Counted from the stretch's first letter, positions 8,728 through 19,513 are shown. The stretch is DNA of 64,000 nt from Melioribacter sp. (GCA_020723965.1 DYHW01000001.1:1-64000), one strand, 5' to 3'. Translations and numbers: made by a program. The notes: generated by a model not told the origin, from the letters alone.

Positions 8728-10251
8728 TTACTTTTTATCTAGTGTTAAAAGAACTGTAGTTCCGCTATTTTCTCCCTTAAAAATTTTGAATTGAGCGCCA
8801 ATCAAATTAGCGCGTTCTCTCATTCCCAGCAAGCCGAACGAATGTTTGCCGCCTATTTCATCTTGCGAAATTCCTTTTCCATTATCTTCAATTTTTAAGC
8901 ACAGTTTATTTTCGTGTATTCCCAAAAAAACTTTAATAGAAGTAGCCCCGGAATACTTTGCAGTATTTGTTAAAGATTCTTGAGTTATTCTAAAAATTGC
9001 AAGTTTAGCATTTTCATCCAGCTGCAACTCTTCAAATTCACAATCGAATGAGTATTTGAGTTTTGTAGTTTTACTAAAATCATCAATCAACCATTCAAGT
9101 GCTGCAATAAGTCCAAGTTTATCAAGCAATTCGGGTCTTAATTCTGTAATTAGTTTTCTCACACCGGCTACGGCATGGTCAATCAAATTAGTCATTGAGG
9201 CAATTTCGTTTTCGAGCGTTTCAGGTTCATAAATGGATTTATCTTTAATTTGTCTTTTCATTAAAGAGAGGTTAAGCTTAAGCGAAGTTAGAATTTGACC
9301 AAGCTCGTCGTGCAATTCGCGCGCTATTGCAGAGCGCTCTTCTTCTCTAACCGTTTGAAGATGAGAAGCAAGCCGGCGTAATTCTTCGCGCGAGTTTTGA
9401 AGCTCTGCTTCAGCTTGTTTCTTTTCTGTAATATCATTTGCAATAGAGAGAATTGCCTTTTCTCCATTTGGAAGAGTAATTAGAGTTTCTCGCAATTGAC
9501 TAATGATATGGCTGCCGTATTTTGAAATATTCACCACTTCATGTTCTAATATTTTTTCATTTAATAACTTCTTCAAGTTATTATTGACAGTTTGATGTTT
9601 TTCTTCCGGCACAAACGTTTTAACATTTTTGTTTATCAGTTCATTCATTTGATAGCCCATTAGCTTACAAAACGTATCGTTTACTTCTATGATTTTCCCT
9701 TCCGTATCTTCAACAATTATTCCGCTTGGCGATAAATCAAATAATGTGCGGTAATATTCTTCTCGGGTTGCTAACGCTTCTTCCGCCCGTTTGCGTTCGG
9801 TTATATCTCTTATAACGCCCAGCCCAACATATTTCCTTTTTTGCTTAATTAACCGCCCGTTTATTTCTACATCTATAACATTGCCATTCCTATGGTTAAT
9901 TTGAGTTATTAACTTGGCGATTTCTTTGTGTTGGAATAGGTTCTTTAACTGCAAAAAATATTTTAGCAGTTCTTTCTTCGGAACGAATTTAGTGAATGAT
10001 TTACCAACTACTTCTTCAGCTTTATATCCCAAAACATTTTCCACACTTTTATTAAAGAAAAGCAGTTTTCCGGTTTTATCAAGAATAAAGATAACATCTA
10101 AAATAGAGTCAGTAATTATTTTATATTTTTCTTCGCTTTCACGAAGTTTTTCTTCTTTTCGTTTTTGATCTTTCAGCAATTTGAGCAAAGCTTTGCGAGA
10201 TTTTTCTGATTTGATTAAAAGTTGTTTGTAGTCTTTTTTTTGAGGCGGCAT
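8728..10251 (-). CDS. PAS-PAS sensor histidine kinase of the HisKA_3 (NarX/DegS) type
   Basis: The start was set at 10251 because AGGAG lies eight bases upstream and the neighbouring kinase begins alike (MPPQKKD against MPAKTKE); the open frame continues 24 codons further without similarity. The 507-residue soluble product has a basic coiled start, two PAS domains (about 40-155 and 165-285), HisKA_3 with the His in IARELHDELGQILTSLK, and a HATPase domain (LGLLGMRERA). There are no membrane segments, so it senses cytoplasmic cues. It is probably the kinase for the LuxR-type regulator immediately downstream. Confidence 0.87.
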   Translation of the reverse strand: MPPQKKDYKQLLIKSEKSRKALLKLLKDQKRKEEKLRESEEKYKIITDSILDVIFILDKTGKLLFFNKSVENVLGYKAEEVVGKSFTKFVPKKELLKYFLQLKNLFQHKEIAKLITQINHRNGNVIDVEINGRLIKQKRKYVGLGVIRDITERKRAEEALATREEYYRTLFDLSPSGIIVEDTEGKIIEVNDTFCKLMGYQMNELINKNVKTFVPEEKHQTVNNNLKKLLNEKILEHEVVNISKYGSHIISQLRETLITLPNGEKAILSIANDITEKKQAEAELQNSREELRRLASHLQTVREEERSAIARELHDELGQILTSLKLNLSLMKRQIKDKSIYEPETLENEIASMTNLIDHAVAGVRKLITELRPELLDKLGLIAALEWLIDDFSKTTKLKYSFDCEFEELQLDENAKLAIFRITQESLTNTAKYSGATSIKVFLGIHENKLCLKIEDNGKGISQDEIGGKHSFGLLGMRERANLIGAQFKIFKGENSGTTVLLTLDKK

Positions 10252-10388
10252 ATTTTTTCTCCTATGCGTCTTAGCACCTGTCTGCCTGCAGGATGGCACT
10301 CTCTGCGAAGAAAAAGCTCTCACGCAAAGCGAGCCAATTCATTTAAAATCTTATGGAAAATAAATCACCTTGCATAAGGCAAAAAAAA

Positions 10389-12854
10389 TTATTGGATAGC
10401 AGAACTAGCAATAGGTATGGAAAAAATGAATTTACTTCCTTTGCCAAGCTGGCTTTGGACCGATATTGTTCCGCCGTTGCGTTCAATAAATTCTTTGCAA
10501 AGTATCAATCCCAAACCGGTTCCCGCTTCTTCTTCGGTTCCGGGTGTTGAATGACTTACGTCAAGCCGGAATAAATTAGCGATCGTTGGTTCATTCATCC
10601 CGATTCCAGTATCAGCAACAGAGATTTGTGCAAATGTGCCGGCTGCCTCGGCGTGAATAGTTATGCACCCCCCCTTGTTTGTAAATTTGATTGCATTTGT
10701 TATCAAATTTCTAAGAACAGTATTGAGCATGTCTTCGTCTGCAATAATATTTAATTGGCTGGGAACATTAGAAATAATTTCAATTCCTTTTCTAGCCGCA
10801 GAAGGAGAAAGCAGCTGTAAATTCTCGTTGATCACTTTAGAAAAATCTAGTTCAGCCGGATTAAATTCGATTTTTCCGGTCTGAGAGCGGGACCATTGCA
10901 GCAGGTTTTGCAAAAGGTTGTGCGAAATCTCTGCTGATTTTTTCATCTCATCAAGATAGAAGATTTTTTCTTCGTCAGTAAGTTCATTGTAATCGGAAAG
11001 GAGCAGCTCTGTGAAGCCAAGAATAGTGATGAACGGATTTCTTAGATCGTGTGCAATAATAGAAAAGAATTTGTCTTTGGTAGAATTAAGCTGTTTAAGT
11101 TCTTCGGCAATCTTCTTAATTTCCTCCGAGTTTTTTTTTCTTTCAATAACTTGCGCAATTTGTTCTGCTACGAAGGTTAGGATTTGCATCTCGTCATCGC
11201 CAAAAGCTTTTTCGTTTTCATAATCTTGAACAACAATAACGCCGATAGTTTTACTGCCAAGTTTTAATGGAACGCCGAGCCAAACAGCTTGGGGAGCGCC
11301 TAACAATTCAACATCGCCTGTTTTGCGAAGCTCTAAATCTTTTTGAGCGTCGATAAGTGTTGCTTCGCCCCTTCTTAATACAAATTCGGTTAAACCGCGC
11401 CCTAATTTTTTTGGCGGCTGCGGCGGATCAAATTCATCTACAAAATAAGGGAAGGAAAGCATTTCGGCTTTTTCATCGTAGAGGGCGATATAGAAGTTTT
11501 TTGCAGACATCAACTTGCCCACAACTTCGTGGATTTTTTTGTAGAGCCCGTTCATATCTGATGCAGTATATGCAGCTTCAGAAATTTCATAGAGCGCTTC
11601 ACGTATTCGTTCGGATTTTTTTCTTTCTGAAATATCTCGAACAACAGCTTGAATTAGTTTCTTGCCGCCTATTGTAATTGCATTAAGAGAAACTTCAGTG
11701 TCTATCAAAAAAGAGTCTTTTGTTTTGTGCTGCCAGTAAAATCGTTGAGGAACGCCATTAAGAGCGGCATTTATTTTTTCATTTGCCGAAAGGAGAGAAT
11801 TTTTGCCTTCCGGTTGAACTTCCGGCGAGAACTTAGCCGGAGAATGACCAATAAGAAAATCACGGTCGCATCTGAATAAATTGCAGACAGCTTGATTGCA
11901 GTCTAGGAAGATATCCGTCATTAGAAACATTCCATCGGCTGAGTTTTCGAACATAGACCTGTAAAGCTGCTCGCTCTCCATTATTCTTTCTTGAACAAGT
12001 TTATTTTCTGTTATGTCTCTCGAAATTCCGAAAGTGCCGATAATTTTTCCTTCGGAATCATACAAAGGCATTTTAGTTGTAGAAGCCCAAGTAGTGCGTC
12101 CATCGGGCCAATCTTCCCGTTCTTCTTTTCCTATAATAGGTTTTCCTGAGCGTATGATTTCCTGTTCGTCATTGTACGATGCGGAAGCATGTTCAGGACC
12201 AAAAATTTCATAATCGGTTTTTTCAATAAGTTCTTCCGGCTTTTTGAAACCTAATTTCTTAGCTGTAGCTTCATTTACTTTTACGAATTTGCTGCTGAGG
12301 TCTTTGAAATAAATATTGTCCGGACTGTTTTTAAGAAGTGTAAGTAAAAGGTTTTGTTTCGAAGTTAATTTGTTTGCGATCTGTTTTTGTTCTGTAATAT
12401 TTTCTATAAGTCCAATTATAATTTTATTCTTTCTTGCTTTAACAAAAGCGCTTGAGACAGTCTGTTTGACGTAAATTATTTGCCCATCCTTTGTGATGTA
12501 TCTTTTTTCAATTTGGTATTGATTTCGTTTGCCTGTTAATATTTCATCGAAAAGGTTTTTGTCGGCTTTGTAATCATGAGGATGAGTTAAATTTTTTACA
12601 GTAGTCGTTAATAATTCTTTTTCGGAATATCCGAGCATTTTTTGAAGGGAAGAATTTACGTTTAATATTTTTCCGGATTTGTGAAGAAGGGCAATGCCTA
12701 TTTCGGCATTCTCAAAAATTGCCTTAAATATCTCTTCGTTTTCAAGAATATCTTTAGCAGTCTTAACAGTCTCTGCTTTTTTACGAAGAGTCAAATTTTG
12801 TTTTTGAATCTTTTTTAACTCTTGAAGAAGTTCTTCTTTTGTCTTGGCAGGCAT
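10389..12854 (-). CDS. Soluble PAS3-GAF sensor histidine kinase
   Basis: The product has 821 residues: a coiled N-terminus (about 1-35), three PAS domains (about 40-160, 165-290 and 295-420), a GAF domain (about 425-575), HisKA with His in FFSIIAHDLRNPFIT, and HATPase with LITNAIKFT, DTGIGM and GTGLGLIL boxes. There is no membrane segment. A GAGAAACAG site precedes the ATG at 12854. It closes a run of three kinases and two regulators on one strand. No dedicated regulator follows it, so it may share the downstream receivers. Confidence 0.87.
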   Translation of the reverse strand: MPAKTKEELLQELKKIQKQNLTLRKKAETVKTAKDILENEEIFKAIFENAEIGIALLHKSGKILNVNSSLQKMLGYSEKELLTTTVKNLTHPHDYKADKNLFDEILTGKRNQYQIEKRYITKDGQIIYVKQTVSSAFVKARKNKIIIGLIENITEQKQIANKLTSKQNLLLTLLKNSPDNIYFKDLSSKFVKVNEATAKKLGFKKPEELIEKTDYEIFGPEHASASYNDEQEIIRSGKPIIGKEEREDWPDGRTTWASTTKMPLYDSEGKIIGTFGISRDITENKLVQERIMESEQLYRSMFENSADGMFLMTDIFLDCNQAVCNLFRCDRDFLIGHSPAKFSPEVQPEGKNSLLSANEKINAALNGVPQRFYWQHKTKDSFLIDTEVSLNAITIGGKKLIQAVVRDISERKKSERIREALYEISEAAYTASDMNGLYKKIHEVVGKLMSAKNFYIALYDEKAEMLSFPYFVDEFDPPQPPKKLGRGLTEFVLRRGEATLIDAQKDLELRKTGDVELLGAPQAVWLGVPLKLGSKTIGVIVVQDYENEKAFGDDEMQILTFVAEQIAQVIERKKNSEEIKKIAEELKQLNSTKDKFFSIIAHDLRNPFITILGFTELLLSDYNELTDEEKIFYLDEMKKSAEISHNLLQNLLQWSRSQTGKIEFNPAELDFSKVINENLQLLSPSAARKGIEIISNVPSQLNIIADEDMLNTVLRNLITNAIKFTNKGGCITIHAEAAGTFAQISVADTGIGMNEPTIANLFRLDVSHSTPGTEEEAGTGLGLILCKEFIERNGGTISVQSQLGKGSKFIFSIPIASSAIQ

Positions 12855-13019
12855 CTGTTTCTCGCAATTAAAATGGACGTTTTGTAAATCCTAACCGAAT
12901 ATAAAAAAATATGCGCAAATAATTAAGATGCTTCTTCTTTTCTTTGCAAGTGAAGTTAAATTAAACGGTTGAATTTGAACTTTGTGTAATGCCTGTTAAT
13001 AGAACTTTGCAGCGGTTTG

Positions 13020-14855
13020 CTATTCTAACACTTTAAAAATCTCGGCGCTCAATGGCGAAATTTTTAATTTCATTTCTGTGCTTATTGAATATTTTTCATT
13101 GGTCTTAATGTTAATAATATTATTTTTTTCTGTGATCATATTTTTCATTGGACGCATATCAATTTCCATAGCAGTTCTGTTATTGTTTATAACTATCATC
13201 ATCTTTTCGTTGCGCAAAGTTTTAAAATAGGTATAAACATCATTCTCCGGAGGAAAATGAGTCATCTTTCCTTTTGCCAGCGCTGGATAAGATTTACGCA
13301 AGTGAAGCAATTCCTTGATGAATCCGAATAATTCATTTTCGTCTTTTGTTCTTCCTTCAAAAATAAATGCGTTGCGTTCATCATTCGGAAAGCCGCCCGG
13401 AAAAGGCATTCGCAAAGCCCCATGATCTTCCGTTCCAGCCATGCCAATTTCGCTGCCGTAAAATATTTGCGGTATTCCTCTTGTCGTTAGCAAAATAGTA
13501 TAAGCAATTTTTACTTTATCAATATTCCCGTTAGCAAAATACATTGCTCTGCCTACATCGTGGTTATCAACAAAAGTTACAAGTTGACTTGGTTCTTTGT
13601 ACAAAAAATCTTTTGCGAAAAGATTGTATAGATTGTACAAATTATTTTGCCCCTGCAAAAACTTAACAAGAACATCCCGAAGCGGAAAATCTGTTACTGA
13701 AGAAAGATAAGTGTTTATTTTATTTCGATAAATTGAATTGGATTGATAGGTAGAAAGAAAATCCGCTTCGCCCGTCCATACTTCGCCAACAATTTTTGTT
13801 GTTGGATATTCATTCAATAAAGTTTTTGCCCAGCGCGAGATAAACTTTTGATTGTTGTAGGGATATGTATCTTCTCTAATTCCGTCAATGCCTGCATATT
13901 CCATCCACCAAATTGTGTTTTGAATTATGTAGTTAGCAACAAAAGGATTTTCTTGATTGAGATCCGGCATAGAACGAACAAACCAGCCGCGCTCTACATG
14001 CTTTATTGTTGCGCTGTCTGCATAAAGATCTGTAAAAACCATTTTATTATGATTCGCATCGAGATGATTTTCGAGAGAACCGTTGAACCATCTTTTTGTT
14101 GGAAGATTTTTTATCCATGGATGATTATCGCTGCAATGATTAGCAACGTGGTCAAGAATAATTTTTAATCCGCTTTTATGCGCTTCTTCAACTAAATTTT
14201 TATAAAGTTCATTTGAACCGAGGCGCGGATCAACTTTGTAAAAATCTGTTGCGGAGTAGCCATGGTAAGAACGGAAAGTATTGTTTTCTACTACAGGGGT
14301 AAGCCAAATTGCAGTAAAGCCCAAATCTTTTATGTAATCGAGTTTGTTAATTACGCCTTGAAGATCGCCGCCAGCGCGTCCCTGCCCTTTTATTTTGTTC
14401 ATATAATCTGAATAACCGACAATTGAATCATTCGATGTATCTCCGTTGGCAAACCGGTCCGGCATTAAAAGATAGATCACATCTTCATTCGAAAAACCTT
14501 GGTGTCGTTTTTTTTCTTTTTCTCTCTTCAATATTGAATAAGTAAAAGAGGTTTTCTGTTTTCCTTTTTGAAATATCAATTGATATTTCCCAGAAGGAAG
14601 TTTATTAGGAATTTCAATATCAATAAATGCGTAAGAAGGATTTTCAATTTTATGAATCCGGGTTACTTTTATACTGGGGTCGTTGAAATTTACAGAAACG
14701 TCATTCAAGTTACTGCCGTAAACCATCAATTGAATTCTGTTCAGCTTCATTCCACTCCACCAGTTTGGCGGTTCAATTTTGTTCACAACAAGCTGTTGAG
14801 CAGAAACTGTTATTGCAAAAAAAGAAACAAATAAAAATGAGAAAAACTTTTTCAT
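13020..14855 (-). CDS. Secreted GH13 alpha-amylase family enzyme (neopullulanase/cyclomaltodextrinase type)
   Basis: The 611-residue product has a signal peptide (residues 1-19, cut after VSA), an N-terminal beta domain (about 22-110) like the cyclomaltodextrinase N-domain, a GH13 barrel starting at VIYLLMPDRFANGD (126-139), and a C-terminal beta domain. The four GH13 regions are visible: DHVANH (235-240), GIREDT with nucleophile D329, acid/base E358 in IVGEVW, and FVDNHD with D433. This is the layout of SusA-like neopullulanases that act in the periplasm on maltodextrins, but no SusCD pair is nearby. The gene follows the DUF5686 gene after 15 bases, so the two are probably co-transcribed. 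Confidence 0.9.
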   Translation of the reverse strand: MKKFFSFLFVSFFAITVSAQQLVVNKIEPPNWWSGMKLNRIQLMVYGSNLNDVSVNFNDPSIKVTRIHKIENPSYAFIDIEIPNKLPSGKYQLIFQKGKQKTSFTYSILKREKEKKRHQGFSNEDVIYLLMPDRFANGDTSNDSIVGYSDYMNKIKGQGRAGGDLQGVINKLDYIKDLGFTAIWLTPVVENNTFRSYHGYSATDFYKVDPRLGSNELYKNLVEEAHKSGLKIILDHVANHCSDNHPWIKNLPTKRWFNGSLENHLDANHNKMVFTDLYADSATIKHVERGWFVRSMPDLNQENPFVANYIIQNTIWWMEYAGIDGIREDTYPYNNQKFISRWAKTLLNEYPTTKIVGEVWTGEADFLSTYQSNSIYRNKINTYLSSVTDFPLRDVLVKFLQGQNNLYNLYNLFAKDFLYKEPSQLVTFVDNHDVGRAMYFANGNIDKVKIAYTILLTTRGIPQIFYGSEIGMAGTEDHGALRMPFPGGFPNDERNAFIFEGRTKDENELFGFIKELLHLRKSYPALAKGKMTHFPPENDVYTYFKTLRNEKMMIVINNNRTAMEIDMRPMKNMITEKNNIINIKTNEKYSISTEMKLKISPLSAEIFKVLE

Positions 14856-14870
14856 TCAAACCTCTATTAG

Positions 14871-17306
14871 CTAAAGCATTGGCGTGTTCATCCCAAGCAC
14901 AAAATTATTTTTCCCAAAATAGTTAAGTTTCCAAGTAAATTCGAACCGAATTGGAAATAGCGCGTGTCCCAATCCAAAACCAAGTTCGGCAAATGGTTTT
15001 TTAAATTCAGTGAATGTAAAAACCGGAGCGGGATTATTTTGTTTAGGGAAAATGGATTTACTATCCGGAGAAACTTCAAGTAATGCGGCATTAAAATGGG
15101 CGCTGAGATTGATTTGAAGGTCGATCAAAAAGTTCAAACCAAGAGTTCTAAAAAGTTCATCGTTAAAATTTTGTTCGATTGAAAGAATTAAAGCGCGGTC
15201 TCCAAAAACTTCGCCGGTTCGTATTGTTCTGAATGAAAAAGAGGGGCTTGCCATTTCAATACTTCCCGGAAGTGAATAGAGCATTTGATACGGAACTGGT
15301 CCGTTTGAATAAATTCCGCTAAAAATAAAATTCATGCTTGATGATTTGTAAGTTGGAATATATCCATTGAGAGAAAGTTTGTATGATTGAAAACTGAGGG
15401 AACTTTTTAACATAGATGAATTGCTGAACAGCGCGTTACCGCTAAGAAAAGCATAAGCATTCCCCTGCGAAGTTCTTCTTCTGAAATATCCGTCTTCTAT
15501 ATATTTCCGGAAGTCTAATCGAAACGATGCAGTGACAGCTTTAATCTTCGTTTCATAAATTGTTTTGTTTATGCTGTAATTTTTGCTCCGTTTGAAAATT
15601 GAAAAATTAGTGTTGTTAAAAGCATTGTTATCCGTTCTGTTTATAAATCCAGCGCCTAAACGGAAAACGGGAAATACTTCGCTCAACGCATTTACTGAAA
15701 ATCCTTTTGTGTAGTGGTAATCTCTAAAATCATACTTATAGAAAATATTAGTGAACGTTGATGTTAGTTTGCTGAAACGTATTGATTCACTGAATAAATC
15801 AACTAATTTATCAGAAGCGCTCACTGTAACGGAAGCCGTTCGATATTCTCCCAAATAATAAGTTGCAGAAAGATCGGTTTTGAATTTTTTATCGGCAAAA
15901 CCGTAAGAAAGATCTAAGCTTGCGTAAAATCTTCTATTAAAAAGATCTCTTGCGGTTCCTTCAAAATTAAGGATGTGTCCTTCTATCTTGTTGAACGAAT
16001 AAAGTCCTAACGGACCAGTAATTGAATAATTTTTATCAAGATTGATGGTTGAAGAGAGGAGAGAAAAATTATCCCCAAAATCTTTTGTAACTGCTTCGAT
16101 GCTGTCGATTCTTCTGTATGCCTGAAGTTCTTCCAAAGTGTTTGGAATTGTTTGAATCGACTTCCAATAGAGCGTGTCTTTTGTATCGGCATCAGACAGA
16201 ACTTTTACAATTGCCATTCCGAAGAGATCATCGCTGATGGAATTGTTGATTTTGTAATCGTAAAAAATTGAGTTCAATTCGAACCCAAAATTTACGAGAC
16301 CTAAAAAGCTGCCTTCAGCAAAGACTCTGTAATCGGCCGGCATTACAATGTTATTTCCGAAAGAAGTGAACTGCTGAAGGATATTTATCTTATTAAAAAT
16401 TCTGCCGGGATTAGCGGCGTCGTTCAAGTTAACATCAAGTTTGACGAGCGAGTAAGATTTATCCGAAATATAAATAGAGCCGAAAAATCCCGGGTCGTAT
16501 TTATCTAACGGTTCAAATTTTATTCTAAAAACATTTTGTTTATCCATCGCAAGTGTGTCTTCGATTAAGTAATCATAATAATCAAGCGCATCATCGGCAA
16601 TTGGACTTAATAATGGGCGATTGAAAAAGCGGATATCATCGGTATAAAAATTTTGGAGCGCCCTCCCGCCCGTCAAAATATTTATTTGAGAAGGCATATT
16701 TGCAGATTGCTTGCGGGCAATAATTTCATCTTTATATTGATTTGGCTTTTTATAATAACCTTTACTTTCATTTTCGATAATGCCTGTTATCTTCAGATCG
16801 GCTGTATCTTTCTTGCCTGTTCCAACAGAAACGCCTACGGAAGTTCCTGATGAAGTAAAATCACCTGTTGTTTTTATTGTTCCTTTTGTGTATGCGTTGA
16901 ACTCGTATGAATTTAATATTTTATTCCGCGCATGTTTTGCTTCAATTGCTCTGCGGATAATTTCTAATGCCGGGTTTTCACCTGGCAAGACAGTTACTTC
17001 CGGCAGGTTAATTGAAGTTGGCTCGAGCGCAACGTTTATTGTTTTATCAGAATTAAGCTCTATTTTAACTGTATCGGAATTATATCCGATAAACGAAAAA
17101 ATTATTTTGTAACTGCCGGCTGGTAAACGTAATTCATATCTGCCTTCTAAATTAGCTGCGGTGCCGGTAAATGAATCAGCTATTCTTACGTTTGCAAAAC
17201 TTAACGGCTCTAAATTTGTCCGGTCGGTAATTTTCCCTTTGATGACATGTTGCTGCGAGTAAATGATAGAAGAGAAAGCAATTATGAATATGAGAATTGT
17301 TTTCAT
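14871..17306 (-). CDS. DUF5686 outer-membrane protein with carboxypeptidase-regulatory-like domain
   Basis: The ATG at 17306 was chosen because a CGAGG site lies just upstream and it opens a signal peptide (MKTILIFIIAFSSIIYS); the frame could extend 75 codons but without such features. The 811-residue mature product begins with a CarboxypepD_reg-like domain (HVIKGKITDRTNLEPLSFAN), followed by DUF5686, which ends as a beta-barrel. Such proteins are common in the Bacteroidota outer membrane; their role is unknown, though the plug-like start recalls SusC/TonB-dependent receptors. It lies 15 bases upstream of the amylase gene, suggesting a shared transcript and possibly a role in glycan handling. 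Confidence 0.8.
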   Translation of the reverse strand: MKTILIFIIAFSSIIYSQQHVIKGKITDRTNLEPLSFANVRIADSFTGTAANLEGRYELRLPAGSYKIIFSFIGYNSDTVKIELNSDKTINVALEPTSINLPEVTVLPGENPALEIIRRAIEAKHARNKILNSYEFNAYTKGTIKTTGDFTSSGTSVGVSVGTGKKDTADLKITGIIENESKGYYKKPNQYKDEIIARKQSANMPSQINILTGGRALQNFYTDDIRFFNRPLLSPIADDALDYYDYLIEDTLAMDKQNVFRIKFEPLDKYDPGFFGSIYISDKSYSLVKLDVNLNDAANPGRIFNKINILQQFTSFGNNIVMPADYRVFAEGSFLGLVNFGFELNSIFYDYKINNSISDDLFGMAIVKVLSDADTKDTLYWKSIQTIPNTLEELQAYRRIDSIEAVTKDFGDNFSLLSSTINLDKNYSITGPLGLYSFNKIEGHILNFEGTARDLFNRRFYASLDLSYGFADKKFKTDLSATYYLGEYRTASVTVSASDKLVDLFSESIRFSKLTSTFTNIFYKYDFRDYHYTKGFSVNALSEVFPVFRLGAGFINRTDNNAFNNTNFSIFKRSKNYSINKTIYETKIKAVTASFRLDFRKYIEDGYFRRRTSQGNAYAFLSGNALFSNSSMLKSSLSFQSYKLSLNGYIPTYKSSSMNFIFSGIYSNGPVPYQMLYSLPGSIEMASPSFSFRTIRTGEVFGDRALILSIEQNFNDELFRTLGLNFLIDLQINLSAHFNAALLEVSPDSKSIFPKQNNPAPVFTFTEFKKPFAELGFGLGHALFPIRFEFTWKLNYFGKNNFVLGMNTPML

Positions 17307-17471
17307 TGATGCCTCGTTTGTGGTTTGTATTAACAGCGAGTTAGATGTTTTAGTTTCCAATTTAGGCGCTTTATAGACAAAGTATATGCCATCGCGCGCT
17401 AAACTATAAATTATTATTTTAAGTGAAAAATTTTTCTTCCAATTATTTAGATGTTTGAAAAAGAGGAATGA

Positions 17472-18380
17472 ATGAGCAAAAAAGTAGTCATAACCGGCGC
17501 TACTGGCTTTATTGGAAAAAAGATCGTTCAAAAACTAATCGAGCGCGGAGACGAAGCAACAATCTTTACACGTTCCATTGAAAAGGCAAAACAATTTATT
17601 CCCAACGAAGCGGAGTTTGTTGAATGGGATTATAAGTTGAATGATTGGCGCTCATATCTCGAAGGTAAAGATGCGGTAATTCATCTTGCCGGCGAAAATG
17701 TGATGGCAAAACGATGGAACGATGCTCATAAAAAAAATATTCTTTCAAGCCGCGTGAATAGTACACGCCAGTTGGTAAATGCAATTGGAACGTTGAACAA
17801 CAAACCGAAAGTATTTATTTCCGCTTCTGCCGTTGGCTATTATGGAAATTCCGAAGAACCTGTTACTGAAGAATCAAAACCGGGAAATGATTTTCTTGCG
17901 CAAGTTGTAAAAGCTTGGGAAAGAGAAGCTGCGGAAGTTGAGCAAAAAGGAGTAAGAAGAATTTCCATTCGTATTGGAATAGTTCTCGATAAAAATGAAG
18001 GCGCTCTTGCAAGAATGATCACGCCATTCAAATTTTTTATAGGGGGTCCGCTTGGAACAGGCTGGCAATGGTTTCCTTGGATCCACATCGATGATGTTGT
18101 TGGATTGTTTTTATTTGCGCTCGATAATGAAAAAGTTTACGGCGCGTTAAACGCCGCTTCTCCTAATCCGGTTAGAATGAACGAGTTTGCTTCTACTCTC
18201 GGCGCAGTTATGAAGCGCCCATCATTTTTCAAAGTGCCGTCATTAGTTTTAAGATTAGTTTTAGGCGAAGGAGCTGAAGTTGTTTTGGGCGGTGCAATGG
18301 TAAAGCCAAAACGAGTTGAACTTTTGGGTTATAAATTCAAATATGAATTGCTCGAACATGCATTGGTAAGTTTTTTCTGA
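17472..18380 (+). CDS. TIGR01777-family NAD(P)-binding epimerase-like protein
   Basis: The 302-residue product is an extended short-chain dehydrogenase. Its Rossmann motif is GATGFIGKK near residues 8-16, and the family features IHLAGENVMAKRWNDAHK and SASAVGYYG are present. The C-terminal region has RVELLGYKFKY, where a DUF1731 domain normally sits. The family (YfcH/SDR39U1) has no firmly known substrate. A GAGGAATGA ribosome binding site precedes the ATG. It is transcribed divergently from the DUF5686 gene and converges on the pilin-like operon, whose last gene ends eight bases away. Confidence 0.85.
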   Translation: MSKKVVITGATGFIGKKIVQKLIERGDEATIFTRSIEKAKQFIPNEAEFVEWDYKLNDWRSYLEGKDAVIHLAGENVMAKRWNDAHKKNILSSRVNSTRQLVNAIGTLNNKPKVFISASAVGYYGNSEEPVTEESKPGNDFLAQVVKAWEREAAEVEQKGVRRISIRIGIVLDKNEGALARMITPFKFFIGGPLGTGWQWFPWIHIDDVVGLFLFALDNEKVYGALNAASPNPVRMNEFASTLGAVMKRPSFFKVPSLVLRLVLGEGAEVVLGGAMVKPKRVELLGYKFKYELLEHALVSFF

Positions 18381-18388
18381 TGCTGCTG

Positions 18389-19513
18389 TTATTCACTCCA
18401 TAATTTGATATTAATTCTTTTCTTTGCAAATCCAAAATTACCAGAGGATATTATATCATCTAGCGCCTTGGAAATAGCTACTCTTGAAAAAAGAACGCTG
18501 CCAGAGCCATTTCCTATAGTGTTTCCATCGGAAGGATTTGGCATAAGAGAAACAACAGCGCCTATAACTGCTGCGTGAAGGCGAACAATATCATCAGCTA
18601 TAAGTAAACCTCTAAATGTTCCCCAGTTTATATTTCCAATTTTTGCATTGCCCTGGCTGTTACAAACAACTAATATTCCGCTTCCGTCAAAATTAGCCGG
18701 CGACCAGTCGCCGTCATCAGGCAGTTCAACATAAGTAACTCCTCTTAAAGGATATGTAAGCGTGCCTGGAGATGCAGTATATTGACTTCCGTAAAGACCG
18801 CTCTGGGCCATGCTTTTTAGGGTTCCATTCGGAAAACCTGTTGCGTCGCCGCCTAAAACTAGATCAGGATTTGAGGGGTATCCGCCGGGATAAGTCTGAT
18901 TAGCCGCATAAGTGTTAACGTTTGCCGGTTTACTAGGCGCGTAATCAATACCGTCAGCTGTTCCTCCAACTTGTGCATTACCAGAAATATTTATTGTTCT
19001 TGTCGTCCAAATTCCAGGAAGACCGGAGGCAGCAATTAAATTACCGTTAATATCATGGTCGCGTCCGTCAACTGTGAGAGTTCCCAATACACTAACAGGA
19101 TTATTTGTAGAAATTGCCGCTTTAACCGGTGCTGGCACAAAACCATCATCTGGTAATTGTGCATAACAATTAACTACTTGAGATACACCCTCAAAAGTGC
19201 CTGTAGTATTTATTCTTATATATTGTACGCCGTCAAGCGTTGCATCGGTTACAGTATAAATAGAGGAGCCGCCAGTATTGCCTCCAAAAAAATTGTTAAT
19301 TGTTGCGGGGGTAGTTTGTCGGTATGTGTTTTCGTCGGCAACTCTAGATAAAAGCATTTCTACCGTGCTGTTAGCAATATTACGAGCAATGGTTTCTCTA
19401 TAAAAATTAAAAGATTCTTCTGATGCTTCAGCCACTCTTTTATTCATTGCCAAATTTATCACAACAAAGAGCCCAAGACTTCCAAGCACTAAAATTAAAA
19501 CAGCTTTTCCCAT
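18389..19513 (-). CDS. Pilin-like protein with leaderless N-terminal helix (PilX-like position)
   Basis: This is the last gene of a three-gene minus-strand operon. The 374-residue product opens directly with a hydrophobic helix (MGKAVLILVLGSLGLFVVIN), then a helical stalk (to about residue 65), then a long beta-rich, Gly/Asn/Thr-rich region with VSVLGTLTVDGRDHDINGN. That plan (N-terminal helix plus large beta domain) fits a PilX-like minor pilin, but the usual basic leader and cleavage site are missing. I do not recognise a named family. The gap to the gene upstream is eight bases. Function is inferred from position and shape only. Confidence 0.55.
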   Translation of the reverse strand: MGKAVLILVLGSLGLFVVINLAMNKRVAEASEESFNFYRETIARNIANSTVEMLLSRVADENTYRQTTPATINNFFGGNTGGSSIYTVTDATLDGVQYIRINTTGTFEGVSQVVNCYAQLPDDGFVPAPVKAAISTNNPVSVLGTLTVDGRDHDINGNLIAASGLPGIWTTRTINISGNAQVGGTADGIDYAPSKPANVNTYAANQTYPGGYPSNPDLVLGGDATGFPNGTLKSMAQSGLYGSQYTASPGTLTYPLRGVTYVELPDDGDWSPANFDGSGILVVCNSQGNAKIGNINWGTFRGLLIADDIVRLHAAVIGAVVSLMPNPSDGNTIGNGSGSVLFSRVAISKALDDIISSGNFGFAKKRINIKLWSE